From: Burkholderiaceae bacterium
GTDB lineage: Bacteria > Pseudomonadota > Gammaproteobacteria > Burkholderiales > Burkholderiaceae
Direction of reading: 5' to 3'
NCBI GenBank assembly: GCA_947452535.1
Contig: CANGCM010000003.1
Span: 1-64,000, forward strand
DNA length: 64,000 nucleotides
The notes beneath the pieces were generated by a model. The model was not told the DNA's origin. It worked only from the letters and a program-made list of their open reading frames with translations, and ran no database searches. Positions 8,165 through 17,873 of this stretch are shown here, piece by piece (position 1 is the first letter of the stretch; every line of letters starts with the position of its first letter). Made by a program: the position numbers and the translations under genes.

Positions 8165-9349
8165 GTGGCGAATGACAATGATTTAGAAAAAACGGAAACG
8201 GCTTCGGGCTCTCGAATACAGAAAGCTTACGAAGACGGTGATGTTCCTCGTTCTAAAGAACTCTCTACCGCTGTAACCTTAATTACTGCCGGAACCTGCT
8301 TATGGGGAATGGGTGGATTTTTAGAAGAAGCCCTAAAAAATCTCATGATCAGCGGCATGAAATTTGATAGCAAAGTGGCTATGGATCCTATCAGCGCACT
8401 GAGCAAAATATACGAGCAGGTTGGCGACCTGATTGTTGTCTTTATTCCGATCTTCGCGTTCATCCTACTGAGCGAAGTACTCTCACCAATTGGTATTGGC
8501 GGCTGGAATATGAGCGCAAAAATGCTCGTTCCCAATATCAGCAAATTAAATCCCATCTCTGGATTTGGCAATATTTTTAATAAAAACTCCTGGGTTGAGC
8601 TAGTTAAATCCGTCAGTAAGGTTCTACTGATTGGGATCATTTCCTACCTGGCCATTAGTTACTCAATGGCAGACCTCATGAAATTACCCTTACTGCCTCT
8701 TGAAACGGGCCTCAGTACCACGGTCAATTTTTTAATCCTGACATTTTTCTTAATTCTCATCGGCTATCTGGTGATTGTGGCAATTGATGTGCCCTATCAA
8801 CTTCATAGATATGCTGAAAAACTTAAGATGAGTGTGCAGGAAGTACGTGAAGAAATGCGTGACAGTAATGGTAGCCCTGAAATTAAAGCAAAAATAAGAC
8901 AGCAACAAGTTGCCATGTCAAAACGCAGAATGATGTCGCAAATTCAGAATGCAGACGTCGTGATCACCAATCCGACTCACTATGCTGTAGCAGTGAAGTA
9001 CGACTCTGATGTCATGGGCGCACCAAGAATACTCGCAAAAGGCAGTGATGCAGTGGCATTAAGAATTCGAGAAATTGCTCAAGAGCATCAGATTCTGATG
9101 GTGGAATCCCCCAAACTCGCTCGAGCCTTATATGCCCATACTGAAATTGATGACGAAATTCCCGAAGCGCTCTACTTGGCAGTAGCAGAAATATTGGCCT
9201 ACGTATTCCAGGTGAAAAGCTTTAACGGACGTGATGGTGAGTATCCTGAGGTACCTCATTCAATCGAAGTGCCTGATGAGTTAGACCCCCATCTGACTAA
9301 CCGTGAATTAACCCTCAACACAAACAGTGGGGCTGCACTTTCCTTATGA
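8165..9349 (+). CDS. flhB: Flagellar export gate switch protein FlhB
   Basis: A 394-residue protein with four N-terminal membrane helices and a cytoplasmic domain carrying the self-cleavage motif NPTH (residues 269-272, followed by YAVAVKYD). Cleavage between Asn and Pro switches export from rod/hook to filament substrates. The start is GTG, preceded by TTGAGGTAGCTG. Its 3' end overlaps flhA by ATGA, implying translational coupling. A stand-alone homologue of its C-terminal domain is encoded at 46550. Confidence 0.96.
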   Translation: MANDNDLEKTETASGSRIQKAYEDGDVPRSKELSTAVTLITAGTCLWGMGGFLEEALKNLMISGMKFDSKVAMDPISALSKIYEQVGDLIVVFIPIFAFILLSEVLSPIGIGGWNMSAKMLVPNISKLNPISGFGNIFNKNSWVELVKSVSKVLLIGIISYLAISYSMADLMKLPLLPLETGLSTTVNFLILTFFLILIGYLVIVAIDVPYQLHRYAEKLKMSVQEVREEMRDSNGSPEIKAKIRQQQVAMSKRRMMSQIQNADVVITNPTHYAVAVKYDSDVMGAPRILAKGSDAVALRIREIAQEHQILMVESPKLARALYAHTEIDDEIPEALYLAVAEILAYVFQVKSFNGRDGEYPEVPHSIEVPDELDPHLTNRELTLNTNSGAALSL

Positions 9350-11424
9350 ATTTCAATCAATTGCTCTTCAACATCAGGGGGCTTAACTCAAAAGCCGTAG
9401 CCGGCCCTACTTTCATCATCATGATGCTGGGAATGATGGTTCTTCCCCTGCCAGCAATTGCCTTGGATTTGCTATTTACATTTAATATTGCCTTATCAAT
9501 ACTGGTCATCTTGATTGCATTGCAAACAACCAAGCCGCTGGACTTCTTGGCTTTCCCAACGGTCCTGCTGGTCACTACGATGTTACGACTCTCGCTTAAC
9601 GTTGCATCAACGCGATTGGTGTTGACAGAAGGACATACTGGCCCAGATGCCGCAGGAAAAGTCATTGAAGCCTTTGGTCACTTCTTAATTGGTGGCAATT
9701 ACGCCGTTGGTATCGTGGTTTTTATTATTCTCACGATCATTAACTTCACGGTAGTTACTAAGGGAGCTGGACGTATTGCAGAAGTTGGGGCTCGATTTAC
9801 CTTAGACGCAATGCCTGGTAAACAAATGGCAATCGATGCAGATTTAAATTCTGGCCTGATTAGCCAAGAGGATGCCCGCAAAAGACGTGAGTCAATCGCT
9901 CAGGAAGCAGAATTTTATGGCGCAATGGATGGCGCAAGTAAATATGTAAGAGGTGATGCGATTGCTGGAATCATGGTGATCATCATCAATATATTAGGTG
10001 GCCTTGTTGTCGGCATGATTCAGCATGACTTATCGTTGGCCACTGCAGCAAAAAATTACACTTTATTGACCATTGGTGATGGGCTAGTAGCGCAAATCCC
10101 CTCTCTCATCATCTCTGTTGCAGCAGGTATCGTCATCTCCAGGGTTGCCAACCATCAAGATTTGGGGACTCAGCTCACGAAGCAGCTATTTACCAACCCT
10201 AAGGTGTTAGAAGTCACTGGAATCATTATGGGCGGAATGGGCCTCATTCCAGGAATGCCGCATATTGCATTTTTGCTATCTGGGGCTGGTCTTTGGGGAA
10301 TTGCCTATTCGCTGAAGAAAACTAGCAAAAAAATTGAAGAGACTGAAGCCAAACTGAAAGATGACACCAGCAAGGATAACCTTGAGGCAAGCTGGGGAGA
10401 TGTGATTCCTGTGGATGCGCTTGCTCTAGAAGTTGGGTTTAGGTTAGTTCCGCTGGTGGATATGAACCAAGGTGGCGAACTCATTAAGAGAATTAAAGCA
10501 TTGAGAAAGAAATTTGCACAGGAAGTGGGATTTCTAACGCCTGCAGTGCATATTTGCGATAACTTAGAACTCAAACCTTCCGAGTACCTCATCAAGCTCA
10601 GGGGGGTAGAAATTGCTAGTGGCGAATCCCATATTGGTCAATATCTAGCGATTAATCCCGGAAACATCACAGCGGAAATCGCGGGCACCCTATCTACCGA
10701 TCCTGCATTTGGCTTGCCGGCAGTATGGATTGAGCAAGGCCAAAAAGAAGAGGCTCAAGGCTATGGTTATACAGTGGTAGATCCAAGCACAGTAATAGCG
10801 ACCCATCTTAATCACATGATCGGACTCCATGCCAGTGAATTACTAGGCAATATGGAAGTTCAGCAGCTGATGTCCTTGCTTAGCAAAGACTCTCCTAGAT
10901 TGGTTGAAGAATTGGTACCTAAATTGCTATCAACCTCGATAGTGCAAAAGGTTTTACAAAACCTGCTGAGTGAGGGTGTTGCTATACGCGATATGCAAAC
11001 TATCATGGAAACATTACTTGAAAATGCGAAACAAACTCAAGATCCTGCTGAATTAACCAGCAAAGTACGAATTAAGCTGGGAAGAGCAATCACTCAGAAG
11101 TTATTTCCGAACACTAATGAAATTAATGTCATATCTTTAGATAACAATTTAGAGCGAATTTTGATGCAGGCAGTTAATGCACAAAATAATAGCCATGCAA
11201 TTGAACCAGGCATTGCTCAAACATTAGCGAATGAGGCTGCCGCTGCTGCGAAAAAACAAGAGCAAATGGGTTTCTCGCCGGTATTACTAGTACCCGCCTC
11301 TTTGAGATTAACCTTAGCAAAATTTTTAAGACGATTTACCCCAAATTTACGAGTTTTATCCCATGAAGAACTGCCTGAGACAAAAGTGGTGAAAGTGAAT
11401 AATTTAATTGGAGAAATAGCATGA
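9346..11424 (+). CDS. flhA: Flagellar export gate protein FlhA
   Basis: A 692-residue protein of normal family length. The N-terminal half has about eight membrane helices with family stretches such as FLAFPTVLLVTTMLRLSLN and TLDAMPGKQMAIDADLN (the conserved cytoplasmic loop). The C-terminal half is the cytoplasmic ring domain that docks chaperone-substrate complexes. It works with FlhB and FliPQR in the proton-driven export gate. It overlaps flhB upstream and flhF downstream by four bases each (ATGA), so the three are one translationally coupled unit. Confidence 0.97.
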   Translation: MNFNQLLFNIRGLNSKAVAGPTFIIMMLGMMVLPLPAIALDLLFTFNIALSILVILIALQTTKPLDFLAFPTVLLVTTMLRLSLNVASTRLVLTEGHTGPDAAGKVIEAFGHFLIGGNYAVGIVVFIILTIINFTVVTKGAGRIAEVGARFTLDAMPGKQMAIDADLNSGLISQEDARKRRESIAQEAEFYGAMDGASKYVRGDAIAGIMVIIINILGGLVVGMIQHDLSLATAAKNYTLLTIGDGLVAQIPSLIISVAAGIVISRVANHQDLGTQLTKQLFTNPKVLEVTGIIMGGMGLIPGMPHIAFLLSGAGLWGIAYSLKKTSKKIEETEAKLKDDTSKDNLEASWGDVIPVDALALEVGFRLVPLVDMNQGGELIKRIKALRKKFAQEVGFLTPAVHICDNLELKPSEYLIKLRGVEIASGESHIGQYLAINPGNITAEIAGTLSTDPAFGLPAVWIEQGQKEEAQGYGYTVVDPSTVIATHLNHMIGLHASELLGNMEVQQLMSLLSKDSPRLVEELVPKLLSTSIVQKVLQNLLSEGVAIRDMQTIMETLLENAKQTQDPAELTSKVRIKLGRAITQKLFPNTNEINVISLDNNLERILMQAVNAQNNSHAIEPGIAQTLANEAAAAAKKQEQMGFSPVLLVPASLRLTLAKFLRRFTPNLRVLSHEELPETKVVKVNNLIGEIA

Positions 11425-12716
11425 GCTCAAAACGTTTTGTAGCAAAAACAGCCCGCGATGTCATGACGCAAGTTCGCAATGAAATGGGCGCCGATGCAAC
11501 AATTATTAGCCATAGAGAAATCAATGGCTGGCATGAGATTACAGCTTCACAAGCCCCAAAGTCATCACCACAAAATATTGCTAAAGATTCGGCTGCAAAC
11601 GATAAACAACTCTTGGCTAAAAGAGCCCAAGAAATGTTAGCCCTTTTTAACAGTAAGCAGGATGCTCGAGAGGCTAAGGCTGACCCCTTACCCGAAACAG
11701 CTCCAGATACTACAAAGAAAATGGCAGCAGGGCCAGATTCCTTAGAAACACTCATTTCTGAAGTTCGGGATTTAAAAATGAGCCTTCAGTCACAACTGAA
11801 TGACATCTCTTGGGATGCTACATCACCTCAAAATCAAACTAAGAATAGATTAATCAGTCATTTTATTAACCTTGGATTCGAGCAGGATTTAATCAAACGC
11901 GTCATTAAAAAATTGCCGACAGATTTAGGCCACGAAGACGCACTCCTGTGGACAAGGGATTTATTAAGTAAGAATATTAAATCGACTGAAGATGAATCTG
12001 AAATTCTGAAGAGCAAAGGAATCTATGCTTTACTAGGCTCTACAGGGGTAGGAAAAACGACTACGATCGCTAAGATTGCAGCACGTTATGCGCTTGAAAA
12101 TGGTCATTCCAAGGTTGGACTCATTTCAACTGATACTTATCGTATAGGCGGTAATGAACAACTTCGAATCTATGCAAAGATTATGGGCGTTGATATGCTA
12201 GTGGCAAAAAATATTGATGAATTAAATGCCGCCATTAAGAAGTTTTCTGATAAAGATCTGATTCTGATTGATATGGCTGGATTAAGCCATAAAGATGTGG
12301 TGGTAGACGCGCAATTGCAGATGCTTACTGAAGCAAAAGCGACCATTAAAAAAGTGCTGTGTTTGAATGCAAACAATACCACCGAAGGTTTAAATGCAAT
12401 CACACTGGCATTCGCGAAAAAAGGGTTAGAGGCTTGCATCATCACTAAAGCAGATGAGGCTTTGACCTTGGGTTCAGCCTTGAATGTCATTATGAAAAAT
12501 AAGCTCAAAGTACTCTATTTAACCAACGGCCAAAGAGTTCCAGAAGATATTTGCCTGCTGAATAAAAACTATGAACTGGAGATGATGCTCTTAAACCAGA
12601 ATAAGAATGAAGGTCTTGAGATTGACTCGAGCGATGAGTCTACCCTAGAGACCCTCAATTCAATTCAGACCAGCGGCGAGAAATCCTCTAAGAGACTGCA
12701 CCAATTTAATGCATAG
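11421..12716 (+). CDS. flhF: SRP-type GTPase FlhF
   Basis: A 431-residue protein with a variable basic/linker N-terminus (B domain), a helical N domain from about residue 110, and a GTPase G domain with P-loop GSTGVGKTTT (about residues 206-215), DTYRIGGNEQL and DMAGLS in the G3 position. FlhF marks the cell pole and recruits FliF, so the flagellum is likely polar. GGAGA precedes the start, which lies inside the flhA stop. The next gene overlaps its end by 8 bases and encodes the FlhG-like partner. Confidence 0.95.
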   Translation: MSSKRFVAKTARDVMTQVRNEMGADATIISHREINGWHEITASQAPKSSPQNIAKDSAANDKQLLAKRAQEMLALFNSKQDAREAKADPLPETAPDTTKKMAAGPDSLETLISEVRDLKMSLQSQLNDISWDATSPQNQTKNRLISHFINLGFEQDLIKRVIKKLPTDLGHEDALLWTRDLLSKNIKSTEDESEILKSKGIYALLGSTGVGKTTTIAKIAARYALENGHSKVGLISTDTYRIGGNEQLRIYAKIMGVDMLVAKNIDELNAAIKKFSDKDLILIDMAGLSHKDVVVDAQLQMLTEAKATIKKVLCLNANNTTEGLNAITLAFAKKGLEACIITKADEALTLGSALNVIMKNKLKVLYLTNGQRVPEDICLLNKNYELEMMLLNQNKNEGLEIDSSDESTLETLNSIQTSGEKSSKRLHQFNA

Positions 12717-13185
12717 AGCAATACATGATCAAGCATCAGGGCTGAGGGTTTTAATGAGCCTTTCTCAGCCTATGAATGCGAAGACCTCAATCAAGCTAAG
12801 AGACTTGGCATCCGAGCTAGATGGGCTCAGCTTAGCTAGTTTGCAGAAAAAATTGGACGCAATCAATATTCCCGCCATTAACCTGCTCAATAGTCATGTT
12901 AATAAGGCGCCCTTAGATATTCTGAATGCTAGCGAGATCGTCCTGCATATCAATCAATCTTCGGAGTCAATTAAGAGCGCCTATGGGATCGTGAAGCTTC
13001 TTAGCAAAAGCCCTGAAGAGCGGGAACTGGGCTTCCTGATAGAAGCTAGCTCTGAAAGTAAGTCAAAAACCATATTTCATAATATAAAAATGGCTGGAAA
13101 TGCCTTCCAACACATCCATCTCACCTATTTGGGTTGTCTAGTCCCTGGCAATACTTATATAAACGCTGATAATAGCGGGATATAA
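12709..13185 (+). CDS. Truncated FlhG-like protein without an ATP-binding site
   Basis: This gene holds the usual flhG place between flhF and fliA and overlaps flhF by 8 bases. At 158 residues it is about half the length of FlhG/FleN. Residues 7-13 read DQASGLR, matching the N-terminal DQAxxLR activator motif by which FlhG stimulates FlhF GTPase. The C-terminal half resembles the end of FlhG (IVLHINQSSESIKSAYGIVKLL; LTYLGCLVPGN). The MinD-type KGGxGKT P-loop and the switch regions between them are absent. It probably activates FlhF without ATP-controlled membrane dimerisation. No frameshift is visible. Confidence 0.7.
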   Translation: MHRAIHDQASGLRVLMSLSQPMNAKTSIKLRDLASELDGLSLASLQKKLDAINIPAINLLNSHVNKAPLDILNASEIVLHINQSSESIKSAYGIVKLLSKSPEERELGFLIEASSESKSKTIFHNIKMAGNAFQHIHLTYLGCLVPGNTYINADNSGI

Positions 13186-13200
13186 ATTGAGATAACCCTT

Positions 13201-13932
13201 ATGTACAAACCGGATGGAAAAGTCGACCGACAGAATGGCTTAGTTACTGAGCATGCTGAACTAGTAAAAAAAATGGCCTATCAAATTAAGGCCAAATTAC
13301 CAGCCAATGTTCAGGTGGACGACCTCATACAAGCCGGCATGATCGGACTTATTGACGCAGCCCATAAATTCCAAGCCAACCAAGGCGCTCAATTTAAAAC
13401 CTACGCATCCCAGCGCATTCATGGCGCCATTATGGATGAGCTTAGAAGTGCTGACTGGTTGCCGCGCAATATTCGAAAACAAATGCGCGATGTAGAAAAA
13501 GCGATTGCTTCATTACAGCAATCCTTAGGAAGAGCGCCTACTGATAGTGAAATTGCTAAGAAGTTAAAAATCAATATCGATGAATATTTTCAAGTCATTA
13601 CGGAGTGCACTGGGCATCAGCTCATTTATTTTGATGATGTCAATAAATTAGATGACGAAGACCATTTCTTAGATCGCTTTATAAAAAGTAATAATGATGT
13701 TGTTAATGGATTACTATCACGGGGCTTCAAAGAAGCTCTGAAAGAAGCGATCGATAACTTACCCGAGCGAGAAAAAATCGTCATGGGTCTTTACTACGAA
13801 CAAGAACTTAATCTGAAAGAAATTGGTGCAGTTTTAACCATTTCAGAATCTCGTGTGTCTCAAATGCATAGCATCGCAATTGCAAGAATACGTGCAACCT
13901 TAAAGGAGCAGTTATGGACCGGGCCAGCATAG
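13201..13932 (+). CDS. fliA: Flagellar sigma factor FliA (sigma-28)
   Basis: A 243-residue sigma-70-family factor. Region 2 contains VDDLIQAGMIGLIDAAHKF and the DNA-melting stretch AQFKTYASQRIHGAIMDELR; region 4 has the helix-turn-helix LNLKEIGAVLTISESRVSQMHS. FliA directs late flagellar genes and is inhibited by FlgM (encoded at 23994). Sites matching its recognition sequence occur upstream of flgM, two flagellin-family genes and an unknown gene in this window. The 3' end overlaps motC by 19 bases. Confidence 0.96.
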   Translation: MYKPDGKVDRQNGLVTEHAELVKKMAYQIKAKLPANVQVDDLIQAGMIGLIDAAHKFQANQGAQFKTYASQRIHGAIMDELRSADWLPRNIRKQMRDVEKAIASLQQSLGRAPTDSEIAKKLKINIDEYFQVITECTGHQLIYFDDVNKLDDEDHFLDRFIKSNNDVVNGLLSRGFKEALKEAIDNLPEREKIVMGLYYEQELNLKEIGAVLTISESRVSQMHSIAIARIRATLKEQLWTGPA

Positions 13933-14654
13933 GAGGTATAGCGCTTGCCTTATTAGGAATCATCATTGGTCAATCGATTGATGGCGGGAAAATTTCGTCG
14001 CTATTGCAGCCATCTGCGTTCATCATCGTGATTTGCGGCACGTTTGGAGCGGTCTTACTTCAAAGTACGCTAAAAAACTTTAGCGCTGCTTTTCATAAAC
14101 TCCGTTTCGTATTCTTTGAACCCATCAATCATCGACCAGAAATAGCAAGCATACTTCTCGAATGGAGTCAGATCGCTCGTAAGGAAGGCACCTTACTTCT
14201 CGATCCCATCATGGAAGAGACAACGGATCCATTTATTAAAAAAACTTTGCGCTTGGTGGTGGATGGAGCAACTCCAAATACCATCCGGGAAATTGGTGTC
14301 ATTGAATTAAACCAATATGAACTATCCCAACGCAATGCAATCAAGGTTTGGGATTCTGCAGGTGGCTACTCCCCTACTATTGGAATTCTGGCAGCTGTGA
14401 TTGGCCTGATACACGTGATGGAAAACCTCTCGGACCCGTCTCTCATAGGTAGCGGTATAGCGATAGCATTCGTCTCAACCATATATGGCGTGGGTCTTGC
14501 GAACCTGATATTTATTCCAATTGCAAATAAACTCAAAACCATCCTTCAGGATGAGCTTGCCAGCTATGAAATGCTGATTGATGGATTAGCAGGCATTGCC
14601 AATGGCGACCATACGATCGTTTTAGAAGATAGAGTTTCTAGCTACCTGAGTTAA
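13914..14654 (+). CDS. motC: Second stator protein, MotA/MotC type
   Basis: A 246-residue MotA-family membrane protein with four helices: GGIALALLGIIIGQSI, FIIVICGTFGAVLLQ, YSPTIGILAAVIGLIHVM and IAIAFVSTIYGVGLANLIF. It is shorter than the first MotA (287 residues) and resembles MotC of the Pseudomonas/Burkholderia fliA-linked pair. A good AAAGGAG site lies inside the fliA end, just before the ATG. Its stop shares one base with the start of motD. It forms an alternative torque unit with the next gene. Confidence 0.9.
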   Translation: MDRASIGGIALALLGIIIGQSIDGGKISSLLQPSAFIIVICGTFGAVLLQSTLKNFSAAFHKLRFVFFEPINHRPEIASILLEWSQIARKEGTLLLDPIMEETTDPFIKKTLRLVVDGATPNTIREIGVIELNQYELSQRNAIKVWDSAGGYSPTIGILAAVIGLIHVMENLSDPSLIGSGIAIAFVSTIYGVGLANLIFIPIANKLKTILQDELASYEMLIDGLAGIANGDHTIVLEDRVSSYLS

Positions 14655-15454
14655 TGATGCTTCGTAGAAAATTAATCAAAGAAGAGGCAGTTCATCATGA
14701 TCGGTGGCTAGTATCTTATGCAGACTTCATTACACTTCTGTTTGCGTTTTTTGTAGTGATGTACACCAGCTCCACTGTGAATCAAAAAAAATATGATGCC
14801 TTATCTAGCTCCATGTCATCAGCATTTAACTTAGTTAACATAACTCCGATCAAAGGCATTGATCAGGGCAAAGAAAATAATCCGCAAGATAGCCTAAGCT
14901 TAAGCCAAAAAAAGGATCAAAAATTAGTCTTGATCGAACCAATTGACATCGTAAAGCTAAAAAGAGAGCAATATCTTGCCAATAAGGCAAAGATGGATCT
15001 GACCCGTAGTGATCTGATTAAAAAATTAAAGCCCTTGATTGATCAAGGGAAAATCAGTGTGGCTCAAGTTCCTAGGGGGATCAGAATTGATATACAAGAT
15101 AACTTCTTGTTTGCCCCTGGTTCAGCAAAAATTTCTAGTCCTTTGGCTGTTGAGACCTTAACTGAAATCACGCCCATCTTAGTGAACAGTAATCGACCCA
15201 TTGATATTGAGGGCCATACCGATAATAAGCCGATTAAGAATAAAGAATATAGCTCTAATTGGGAACTTTCAGCATTAAGAGCAACTGCAGTCCTAAAAAT
15301 CTTAAATCAAGAAGGTCTGAAAGATGGGCAATTGAGTGCCACTGGCTTTGCTTCCTCAAGACCAATAGACTCTAATGAATCACCTCAGGGCAGAGCAAAG
15401 AATAGAAGAGTGTCGATCTTTGTGATTCAGGATGGCAATGCATCAGTGCAATAA
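14654..15454 (+). CDS. motD: Second stator protein, MotB/MotD type
   Basis: A 266-residue protein with one N-terminal membrane helix holding the ion-binding Asp24 (SYADFITLLFAFFVVMY) and a C-terminal OmpA-like domain (IEGHTDNKPIKN, SSNWELSALRA, AKNRRVSIFV). Two adjacent ATG codons (14654 and 14657) can serve as start. It pairs with the upstream motC product. Conserved polar residues in the helix are compatible with protons, but ion specificity cannot be settled by reading. Confidence 0.9.
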   Translation: MMLRRKLIKEEAVHHDRWLVSYADFITLLFAFFVVMYTSSTVNQKKYDALSSSMSSAFNLVNITPIKGIDQGKENNPQDSLSLSQKKDQKLVLIEPIDIVKLKREQYLANKAKMDLTRSDLIKKLKPLIDQGKISVAQVPRGIRIDIQDNFLFAPGSAKISSPLAVETLTEITPILVNSNRPIDIEGHTDNKPIKNKEYSSNWELSALRATAVLKILNQEGLKDGQLSATGFASSRPIDSNESPQGRAKNRRVSIFVIQDGNASVQ

Positions 15455-15539
15455 CTAGTGTAGCAAGCGCAGCAAATACAGTAAATGCAGCTTCTCTGGT
15501 TTGCTTATCCGGCTTACTGCCCTAGATTACTTTCTTGAA

Positions 15540-16697
15540 TTACTTGCTTAGTCTAGTAATTTGATCAATTACCTTGAACAACTTCTTGGCATATTGAGGA
15601 TCAGTCGCATAACCTGAATTCGCTATCGCATTAGCATAGTTTGAAGGTCCTTCAAGTTGATTCATGACGCTCTTAAACCGTGGGCTCGTACTAATCATGC
15701 TCGCAAAATCTTTAAATGAATCGGCATAAGAGTCGTAAGCTCTAAACTTTTCAACGCTAGTTTGCATTACGCCATTGATATATTCGGTGGTTGTAGCATT
15801 GACCACTTTCCCAGTCCAATTTGGCGTAGCCTTGATACCGAATAAATTGAAGCTTAGCGTCCCATCTGCCGCTTTAATTTCCCTCTTACCCCATCCAGTC
15901 TCTAAGGCAGCCTGTCCGAGCATATAGTTCGCTGGCAAGCCAGTAGATCTGCTTGCCTCATTGGCATGAGAAGCAAACCGATCCATAAATGGTCCAGCCG
16001 AGTCCTTAAATGACTTAGAAATAGATGTCACTACCTCTTCTGCAGAGCTGATGAGCTCTTCTTTTAAGCGATATGCTTTATCAATCCAGCTGGGCTCAGG
16101 ATTTATCTTGCTTGTCTTACCGCCAGTAATCGAATCAATATTGCTTGATTTATTTAAATCACTCATTTTTTGATACGCATTTGCATAGCGATTAGACGCA
16201 CTGCTTCCTGCGATAGATCCGCTTGTTATGTCGGCCTCAAACATAGAGGTAAATAAGGCATCCGTTCCTGCGTTGGCTTGGTTAATGGAGCTATTTGAAT
16301 TTAAGGCACCCAAAATAGCGCTAGGCTTGATTGAAGCTTGCAATGAATTGCTATTTGCAGGATTAACTTGTCCGCTCGCTTTAGACAACTGGCGAGTAAG
16401 CATATCCGCCAAGCCTATACCTTTGCCCGCAGCAATTTTTTGGCTAATTTGCTGGTCAAACATCGAGGTGTACATTTTGCTAGCCTCGTTATCAAACATG
16501 CCCTCAGAATGGGTTGCTTCCCTCATACTTTTGAGCATCATCGAGACAAAGATGGCTTCAAATTGCTTTGCAACGCCTTTTATTGCCTCAGGAGAATTCT
16601 CTTTTGCTGAAAGCTTTAGATTTCCCAAGGCCTTAGTATCTAAGGCAAACTGATTACTAACATCAGATGCTGGCCGGGTATTGATTGGTGATGCCAT
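15540..16697 (-). CDS. flgJ: FlgJ: rod-cap and peptidoglycan hydrolase
   Basis: A 385-residue protein, longer than the ~300-residue enterobacterial FlgJ. The N-terminal rod-binding domain spans about residues 35-115 (VAKQFEAIFVSMMLKSMREAT, MYTSMFDQQISQKIAAGKGIGLADML). A Ser/Asn-rich linker leads to a glucosaminidase domain from about residue 240 (LPANYMLGQAALETGWGKREI, NLFGIKATPNWTGK, YATDPQYAKKL), with the catalytic Glu in ALETGWG. It caps the growing rod and opens the cell wall. It is the last gene of the flgB-flgJ operon and converges with motD. Confidence 0.95.
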   Translation of the reverse strand: MASPINTRPASDVSNQFALDTKALGNLKLSAKENSPEAIKGVAKQFEAIFVSMMLKSMREATHSEGMFDNEASKMYTSMFDQQISQKIAAGKGIGLADMLTRQLSKASGQVNPANSNSLQASIKPSAILGALNSNSSINQANAGTDALFTSMFEADITSGSIAGSSASNRYANAYQKMSDLNKSSNIDSITGGKTSKINPEPSWIDKAYRLKEELISSAEEVVTSISKSFKDSAGPFMDRFASHANEASRSTGLPANYMLGQAALETGWGKREIKAADGTLSFNLFGIKATPNWTGKVVNATTTEYINGVMQTSVEKFRAYDSYADSFKDFASMISTSPRFKSVMNQLEGPSNYANAIANSGYATDPQYAKKLFKVIDQITRLSK

Positions 16698-16706
16698 AGC
16701 TATAAA

Positions 16707-17873
16707 CTAAATGATCTCGATTTCAGCATGTAAAGATCCGGCCGCCTTAATCGCCTGAATAATAGCCACTAAATCTTGTGGAGTCGCACCAATTGCATTC
16801 AGAGCTCTAACAACCTCAGTTAGGGACACTCCAGTTGCCAGCTGTATGACGCTACCAGGCGCCTGATTCAAGCTGACTTGAGATACCGCTGTTTCAACCG
16901 TTCTTCCAGCGGCAAAAGCATTAGGTTGACTAATCACCGGTGTAGTACTGATGACTACAGTCAAATTGCCGTGAGCAACAGCGCACTCCTCCAAGCGAAC
17001 AGCCTGATTAAGAACAATAGAACCCGTTCTTGCATTCAAAATCACCCTGGCTATACCCTTTGAGGTGGTTACGTCAATGTTCTCAAGTTCAGATAAAAAA
17101 CGTACACGATCACCCTGCTCTGCTTCAGAGGATTTAATGCTGATCACTCTTGCATCCATAGCAAGCGCAATATTTTTATTAAATTTCTTATTGATTGCTA
17201 AAGCAATGGTATTGGCGTTGGAAAAGTCGGAATTTTTTAGCTCTAGATTAATAAAATTTGCCTGGGCAATCTCAAACGGAACTATACGTTCTACCGTAGC
17301 GCCTGCAGATATTCTTCCTGCATTAAGCTGATTGATTGTGGCCGAGCTACCATTTGCGGATGCAGATGCACCTCCAATAACGATATTACCCTGCGCCATT
17401 GCATAAATTTGGCCATCAGCACCTTTAAGGGGGCTCATTAACAGAGTTCCCCCCCTAAGGGTCTTGGCATTACCCATCGCAGAAACAGTCACATCTAGGT
17501 TTTGACCAATTTGAGCAAATGGCGGTAATGTAGTTGTAACAATCACTGCAGCCACGTTTTTTAACTGAATCTGTGTAAAGGTACCTGGTGGAAGAGTGAT
17601 TCCTAAAGACTGCAACATACTTAATGTTGTCTGAATGGTAAAGGGAGTTTGGGTTGTTTGGTCACCCGTGCCATCAAGCCCAACTACTAAACCATAACCA
17701 ATCAATTGGTTACCACGCATCCCTTGAAGAGTTACCAAGTCCTTGATTCTCTCAGCCTGAACAGAAGAAGCAAATACAAGGCAGCCAAGCATATATAGCG
17801 CTGCTATGAATGCGCTAGCCTTAAAGGAGAATGACGATAATCTAAGAGACTTCAATAGCATATTAATCTTCAT
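16707..17873 (-). CDS. flgI: Flagellar P-ring protein FlgI
   Basis: A 388-residue protein with a signal peptide (hydrophobic run ending SSVQA) and the strongly conserved FlgI start of the mature chain: ERIKDLVTLQGMRGNQLIGYGLVVGLDGTGDQT. It assembles into the P ring around the rod in the periplasm. The reading frame continues to the family-typical C-terminus (ALNAIGATPQDLVAIIQAIKAAGSLHAE). It shares one base with the end of flgH upstream and is followed by flgJ 9 bases later. Confidence 0.97.
   Translation of the reverse strand: MKINMLLKSLRLSSFSFKASAFIAALYMLGCLVFASSVQAERIKDLVTLQGMRGNQLIGYGLVVGLDGTGDQTTQTPFTIQTTLSMLQSLGITLPPGTFTQIQLKNVAAVIVTTTLPPFAQIGQNLDVTVSAMGNAKTLRGGTLLMSPLKGADGQIYAMAQGNIVIGGASASANGSSATINQLNAGRISAGATVERIVPFEIAQANFINLELKNSDFSNANTIALAINKKFNKNIALAMDARVISIKSSEAEQGDRVRFLSELENIDVTTSKGIARVILNARTGSIVLNQAVRLEECAVAHGNLTVVISTTPVISQPNAFAAGRTVETAVSQVSLNQAPGSVIQLATGVSLTEVVRALNAIGATPQDLVAIIQAIKAAGSLHAEIEII

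Noticed and set aside
11336-11755. Long open frames antisense to flhA, flhF, fliF and fdhA (this one 139 codons)
   Set aside because: They follow codon bias of well-supported genes on the other strand and show no family motifs or ribosome-binding sites.
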